From Dipteris shenzhenensis (Eukaryota; Polypodiophyta; Polypodiopsida; Gleicheniales), in NCBI GenBank assembly GCA_047967505.1, contig CM106541.1: DNA of 64,000 nt. One strand, written 5' to 3'. The position numbers and the translations under genes were made by a program. This document shows positions 59,340 through 64,000 of the stretch, one piece after another; position 1 is the stretch's first letter; every line of letters begins with the position of its first letter. The notes below the pieces were generated by a model. It was given only the letters and a program-made list of their open reading frames with translations, was not told the origin of the DNA and made no database searches.

Positions 59340-60068
59340 GTAAGAACAATATCCAGTTTTTGTGCATGTTTTTTATTAAAAAATACAATATTAGTTTTAT
59401 ATATTCTAATGCCCACTTGCCTATGTATCAAAACAACATATAATCTACAATCACCTTCCTTTGTTTGTAAAAAAATACGGATGCCCTGCAATTTGGTCCA
59501 CACAAGGAATGGAGAAATGACACTACATGGCACAGATCGCATTCTTTAGACATACACAACATTTTGGAGGAAAACAGAAAGCCAATAGTTTAAAAGAAGT
59601 CTTCTAGTGGTTCTATTGAGGAATACTACAAAGGCTTCAAGCCAAGAAGAAAGTTAATACATTGCAGGCTAAGCTAGCTTTCAGATTGGCTGAAAAGGAA
59701 AGAAGGAAGAAGATTTTGGAGAACTCAAATGCAACACAAAGACATGCTCAATGGAGACACTCAAAGATATTTGTAAACCACAAATGGGTAGATAGAAGCT
59801 AAGTGCTAAACCTTGTTCATCAATAGGTGTCATTAAATGTAATAATTTTTTTTTTGCAAATAATGAACAAGACTTGGATCTTTCATTCATAAAAAGTCAT
59901 TGTATGCAACCATTGAAATATTTGAAATGTACTACATATATTTCTATTTCAAAATGTACATTGTTTTTTTCACAACTACACATAAACATAACTAAGACAT
60001 TCTAAAATGACAATGTTCTCACAATTCAACTCTACTTCTATCTTGTAAAATATACAATGCCATACAAG

Positions 60069-60653
60069 CTATCCTTCCAATGGTTTGCCAACTTTTCTTG
60101 GAATCCTTCTTGTGACTTTGATTGGAGACCCTTTTTTCTTATGCTGAGGAGTAACTGAACTCTTCTCATCTTTTGCAAGAGTTCTTGTGGTTGCAGTTTG
60201 CTCTTCATCTATTTTGTCGAGAAGGGCCACCAAAGAAGGCTCTCGATTCATTATGAGCTTATGCTTTCCATAAGCTTCCAAGGAGAGGGGATCCTTTACA
60301 CCACAAGCTAGTGCCCAGGAAGTATATGTCAAAAATTAACCAGCTCTTGAGCCTTGCTTTCCAGCATAACACCCAAAAATAATTAAAGTAGACCACTTCT
60401 CTATCAAAATGATCTTATCTGTTTGCCACGATATAGGATGACAACCCAAAACTTTTGACAAACACTTGAAAAAATAAGTAAGAGCAACTCCATCATTGCT
60501 AAGTAATTTGCTAAAAATCAATATCTTTGCAGTAGATAGGTCTTTAATATAATAAGAAAGGCTTGATAGTTTACCAAGCCCAAGAATTCTACTTCCAGTT
60601 TCCCTCAGGAGGAATGTGTCATCTTCAACGAACAATTGCCATATGCGAAACAC
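60069..60653 (-). pseudogene. unidentified minus-strand coding remnant
   Basis: Two successive frames, 60653-60336 and 60332-60069, share strand and lie 3 bp apart. The first gives WQLFVEDDTFLLRETGSRIL, and S-T-A-K-I-L-I-F-S-K-L-L; the second ends in a basic tail, S-P-I-K-V-T-R-R-I-P-R-K-V-G-K. The GTTAAT...CTAG between them (60340-60310) could be an intron. It converges on the plus-strand transposon-like gene, 270 bp from its end. No family was recognised. Confidence 0.35.
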
Positions 60654-61778
60654 ACTTAGATTTAAAACAGACCATCAAATTGCATATCTAAACTCCAAAT
60701 TAAAAAAATATAGGTGCCTTACCTTAATATTCTCATCTTTCTCTAGTATATCATTGTTAAACAAGGAGATACCCATCTCCTCCTTCCCCTCAGAGCTCTA
60801 AGTGATATCTAAGCCTGCTGTGAGGTTCATTCGTGCTTGGGTTTCTTGGAAGATTGTCTCATCTATTAGATATCAATGCTCCACTCTCGTGTAACTATGC
60901 AAGAACCAGATAACTCTACTTGTAAGCCCTCCATATGAGGAGAAGGCATTTGAGTAGCTCAGTTATCCGGTAGGTCCTAGTTTGGACACCAAATGGGGGC
61001 CATGTGTGGCCTGATGGCTGGATGGCGTCAGATAGAGTTGGCACACTGCCAACTAGGCTACATGCAAGTGTGGGAAGGCATTCCATGACTGACCGCATTG
61101 AGGGTAGACGGAGCATTTCTCGGGACAGCCCACTCTCGGGTTGCGAGGCTCGTCGTTTGGAGCCCCAGATGATCCCAGATGACTCTGGGCCGAATGGCAA
61201 CCATAGGTTAGTTGCTCTATTTTGCACCACGGTTCTATAGTGTGGTCGGTGGAACACAGTATTAGATAAAGTGAGACGAAAGTTGCATTTTGGGAATTTC
61301 AAAATTGGGTGGATTTCATTAAAATTGGGAAAGGCTTCATTAAATTTGGGAAAATTTCCATTGATTGTGGGAATTTTACCAATATTGAATAAGCTAATAT
61401 TTGGAATTCCAATGATTATGAAAAACTTCATTGGTTGTGAAACAGTTCATTGCGTATAAAAACTGGAACAAAGCATTTGTGGCAGAGTTTGAAAATCATG
61501 TATTTGGTGGTGTTAATAAACATCGTCTGGGGACAACATGTATATTTACTTGAGGTGTTAATAAACACCAGTTGGTGGTGTTAACAAACACCATGCATAG
61601 TGAGTTCCACTAGAAACAAAGCAGTTGGTGGTGAAGGTCAGCTTCTGAAAATTGTCATATTAATAATATGCAAATACCCATTGACAAGATAACAACAATT
61701 TAGAAACATCACATGAGAACACACCTTACAATGGAAGTTTGGGAGATTAAGAGGGAGAAATTCGACACCATTTTCTAT
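60654..61778. other. non-coding stretch with palindromic and A-rich repeats
   Basis: 61005-61210 is GC-richer, with mostly open frames on both strands but no motif. 61280-61400 repeats 'ttcattaaa.ttgggaaa' words. 61545-61600 has 'ggtgttaataaacacc' and 'ggtgttaacaaacacc', near-palindromes. An exact iMet primer-site match lies at 61779-61790 on the minus strand, without an LTR end beside it. Confidence 0.45.
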
Positions 61779-61873
61779 GCTCTGATACCAAGCAAGCTCT
61801 CCTCTGCTTTGATACATACGCTCTGTGGAATCTTGATCTTCTTGGGTCTATTTATGGATTTTGATGTCCATGA

Positions 61874-63468
61874 CTAGACAATTGCATCAATACACTCCCA
61901 TACCTGTGGATCCAACCTATTATCTGCCCAATACTTGTTCCAGCAATCAACATAGGCATCTGCATCACTGAGCCCCTTTCTCTTAACTGATGGTGCCCAA
62001 TACTGAATTAATAATTTCTTGAAATTAGGAGAAGCAGCATCCATCTTGGCACTTGATATGGCAACCCCAAGCCATATGGGGTATATAGGATCTGATGGCC
62101 TCACCAAGACGAAGTCACCTTGCTTAACATCCACCATTGGTCTAAACTCTTCCCTCGGCTTACCTTTTAGAGGCCCACAATAGTGATCATTCCATTCCTC
62201 ATAGCCTTGGAAATCATTAATGCAAGCATCTATATCATCCTCCTCATTAGGAGATTGTGTTCTTGGCCAAAACTCTCTGTACACTCCTATCTCTGAGATG
62301 TTTTCCTGTTCGAGCTCACTGATCATGGTTTTCCAATAGTCTATCACTGGCCTAATGTAGGACTCATAGGATGCATTCTTTCCACTTGCACATTTCTCCC
62401 AAAACTTAATGTAATCCTTTATCCCTGATATTACTTGCAAGTGATCTCTCACAAATGCAGCCATTGGCAGTATATCCGGACAACCTGTTGGCAACAATGA
62501 TCGACCCTCACTATCTTTCTTCCATAGCTCAATTCCCCCTTCAATGGGCATCCAATTCGGGGATTTTGGATGCACCTTGTACTGCATCATTGGTATGTCA
62601 TCTTGCATGTAAAATCGAAATTGTAATGGCTTTGCATGTCCAACTAGCATTTCTTGCCCATCACATAGGTAGCCATCTACATAATCCTTGAAGTTAGGAA
62701 CCCGTGTAATGGAGGCTCTCTTTGTTTAGGCACCTTGTTAATGAAAGTGTACCTTCTTTTCTTTGATGTTGGATCATCCCTTTTCAACATTTGATCATTG
62801 ACCAACTCATCTATACCAGCAACGTGGTCCATGGGCACATATTGTTGCAATGGGCTTCCTTCAAGTAAGGTAATCTGCTTGATGGGCCACTTTACTAGGC
62901 TGAGAGAGCCGACATCTTGCATAGAAGACCCTGAGTCACTTCCTCTAATTTGTTCTTTCTTTTCAATACCCACACCAATGCAATCGTTACCCAATAGGTC
63001 AAAGTTTATAGAGTCTCCTGGGAAAACATATAAGATCACACCTTCCCCCACGGTCTTTGTTTTGCTCTCATCCCATAAGACAACCTTTTTCTCTTTCCAA
63101 GATTCACGAATGAAATTGTCAGTTTCCAATGAAGAAACTGGCATTGCCTCAACATAAGGTCGCTCAGGCTCACTTGGTGCAGCTTCTTCAGTTACCGCAT
63201 CATCTAAAGAATCACCAACATGTTTTAGAGAGCCCTTAGGCCACTTGACAATGCTCCAAATTGCCTCACCAACAAGCACTGCATCCATAGTGGGAAATCG
63301 CAAGAGCATTTCACTATTGATAGACTTCTCCACTATCACCGATACATTTTTTGTCCCAATCTTCACACCACTATAGTAGGCCTCCGGAACTATTGCACAC
63401 ACTCCACCAATTCCAACCACTTCATTCCCCACCATCATCATGACCTTCTCCCCGCTTCTGATAGCCAT
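61874..63468 (-). pseudogene. minus-strand gene with a duplicated module and a PWWP/BAH-like C-terminal block
   Basis: Frame 63468-62677 begins GMAIRSGEKVMMM after a possible acceptor (TGACAG), so earlier exons may lie to the right. It holds two copies of a roughly 75-residue module, about residues 5-82 and 126-205. Both start with a hydrophobic strand and end S-I/L-V-K-W-P. This resembles the DUF8039-type domain found with plant CACTA transposases. A one-base shift near 62690 joins it to frame 62650-61874 (VPNFKDYVDGYLCDGQEMLV onward). That part has A-F-V-R-D-H-L-Q-V, then KQGDFVLVRPSDPIYPIWLG, I-Q-Y-W-A-P, and C-W-N-K-Y-W, a reader-like fold as in PWWP/BAH proteins. It ends at TAG (61874), or splices at CAG/GTATGG (61904). 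Probably transposon-associated; one frameshift makes it a pseudogene or recent loss. Confidence 0.5.
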
Positions 63469-63807
63469 CCCCTGTCATTACGATTACGGAGAATTAATTA
63501 TGAACAAATTACAACCAAAGAATTTCATAAGACCATCAAACATGTCCTAGAGGGGAAGAATGGCATTGGTGCAAATCTCTATAAAGCATGAATGAGTCTA
63601 TACAAAATTTTCATGAAAGCATGAATTATTTCCCTAAAAATTTTAGCAATTTGATAAAACTTTTTCTAAAGCATGAATTATTTTCACCATCGTCATGACC
63701 TGATTCATGCATCTGATAGTAGCCATCCCCTCTCATTACGATGACAAGAAATTGATTATGAACAAACTACAACAAAGAATTTCATAAGACCAACAAAGTT
63801 GTCCTTG
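63447..63807. repeat. direct duplication, about 257 bp apart
   Basis: 'tctgatag..agccatcccct.tcattacgat' plus 'aatt.attatgaacaaa.tacaa' and 'aagaatttcataagacca.caaa' occur at 63456-63550 and 63709-63805. Confidence 0.85.
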
Positions 63808-63816
63808 TAGCGGGGG

Positions 63817-63983
63817 GAGAATGGCACCAGTGCCATTCTCCATGTGAATTTGGCTAACCTATGGAGAATTGCATATATCCCATCTTTGAAAAGGGGAATG
63901 GCACCAGTGCCATTCTCCCCATGCATTGACTTGTGAAAAACATTTGTCTTCATAAGAGGAGAATAGACTAGTGCCATTCTTCA
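63817..63983. repeat. interspersed GGCAC/GTGCC palindromes
   Basis: GAGAATGGCAC-CA-GTGCCATTCTC at 63817-63840 and GGGGAATGGCAC-CA-GTGCCATTCTCCCC at 63893-63920 are near-perfect palindromes. Diverged copies lie at about 63553-63573 and 63959-63983. Confidence 0.85.
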
Positions 63984-64000
63984 TTTGGATGACAAAATTT

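Larger units (their letters stand above)
54957..59802 (+). pseudogene. unidentified transposon-like gene, split by a TR-GAG insertion
   Basis: Plus-strand coding-like blocks: 54957-55442 (C-T-C-C-K-E-I-L, basic, helical); after a frameshift near 55385, 55400-55679 (Q-L-Q-R-L-M-V-E-F-Y...H-I-W-W-L-G-S-F-E) to a donor GTATGT; 55745-56120 (HHLYVLGNGDFQIQWHMAGD, L-K-T-L-K-C-M-F, S-C-L-Y-C); after another frameshift L-C-R-I-I-E-K-L-V-F-L-Y-I-G-F-A-W; 56339-56626 (L-W-R-K-V-H-N-A-V-K...F-C-D-Q-A-T-F). Beyond the insertion, 59445-59800 gives L-P-L-F-V-K-K-Y-G-C-P-A-I-W-S-T-Q-G-M-E-K and a basic coiled tail. D-L-K-x-L...C-x-x-C, a helix with R-I-x-E-K-L, then W-S-T-Q-G-M-E-K suggests one transposon-borne protein family. 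I cannot name it; no catalytic triad was established. Confidence 0.45.

Noticed and set aside
61779-61790. Exact TGGTATCAGAGC match (minus) as a retrotransposon primer site
   Set aside because: No CA-ended LTR lies beside it and no element body could be traced; kept only as a note in the non-coding entry.

Overview
The window looks like nuclear DNA of a land plant with a large, repeat-rich genome. The evidence is plant-type Ty1/copia retrotransposons with a tRNA-iMet primer site (TGGTATCAGAGC), CACTA (En/Spm) transposase pieces, LINE relics, many long (GA/CT)n microsatellites, and a spliced gene of a plastid/ribosome-associated family with GT-AG introns. The abundance of (GA)n and several transposon lineages unlike those of common crops suggest a fern, lycophyte, bryophyte or gymnosperm, but the species cannot be fixed from sequence alone.

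Layout, left to right. 1-~950: 3' end of a decayed copia element. 1431-3992: complete gag-only LTR element (TR-GAG type) with a 5-bp target duplication. 4-10 kb: gene-poor DNA with local duplications. 10.1-11.1 kb: a GC-richer promoter and apparent first exon (minus strand). 11.4-16 kb: microsatellites and a relic of an unidentified transposon ORF. 16.2-22.6 kb: degenerate CACTA element with one intact-looking terminus, palindromic subterminal motifs, two transposon genes in divergent orientation, and a 1-kb purine-strand minisatellite. 23.9-25.2 kb: two LINE 3' ends. 25.2-28.5 kb: AT-rich, no gene seen. 28508-34406: a young, nearly intact Tnt1/Tork-like copia element whose LTRs differ at one base and whose polyprotein has a single in-frame stop. 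34.6-35.8 kb: PIF1-type helicase C-terminus followed by an AP-endonuclease-like domain, the order seen in Helentron-type Helitrons, abutting a 342-bp Harbinger-like MITE. 36-39 kb: a decayed multi-exon membrane-protein-like gene. 41.5-45.3 kb: LTR-retroelement and LINE ORF1 relics. 47.6-51.5 kb: a LINE ORF2 (minus) with endonuclease, reverse transcriptase and C-terminal zinc knuckle. 51.9-53.3 kb: the best host gene, a trigger-factor N-domain-like protein with an 11-nt micro-exon. 53.7-54 kb: gypsy reverse-transcriptase scrap. 54.9-63.5 kb: an unidentified transposon-like plus-strand gene, interrupted by a second complete TR-GAG element (56632-59339), facing one or two minus-strand genes, one of which carries a duplicated module and a chromatin-reader-like C-terminal block.

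Apart from the trigger-factor-like gene and the 10.4-kb first exon, nearly everything codable is transposon-derived. The two TR-GAG elements have no polymerase, so if they are mobile they must use enzymes supplied by an autonomous copia element of the kind seen at 28.5-34.4 kb. All coordinates and translations were read by eye; family names rest on motif recognition, not on searches.
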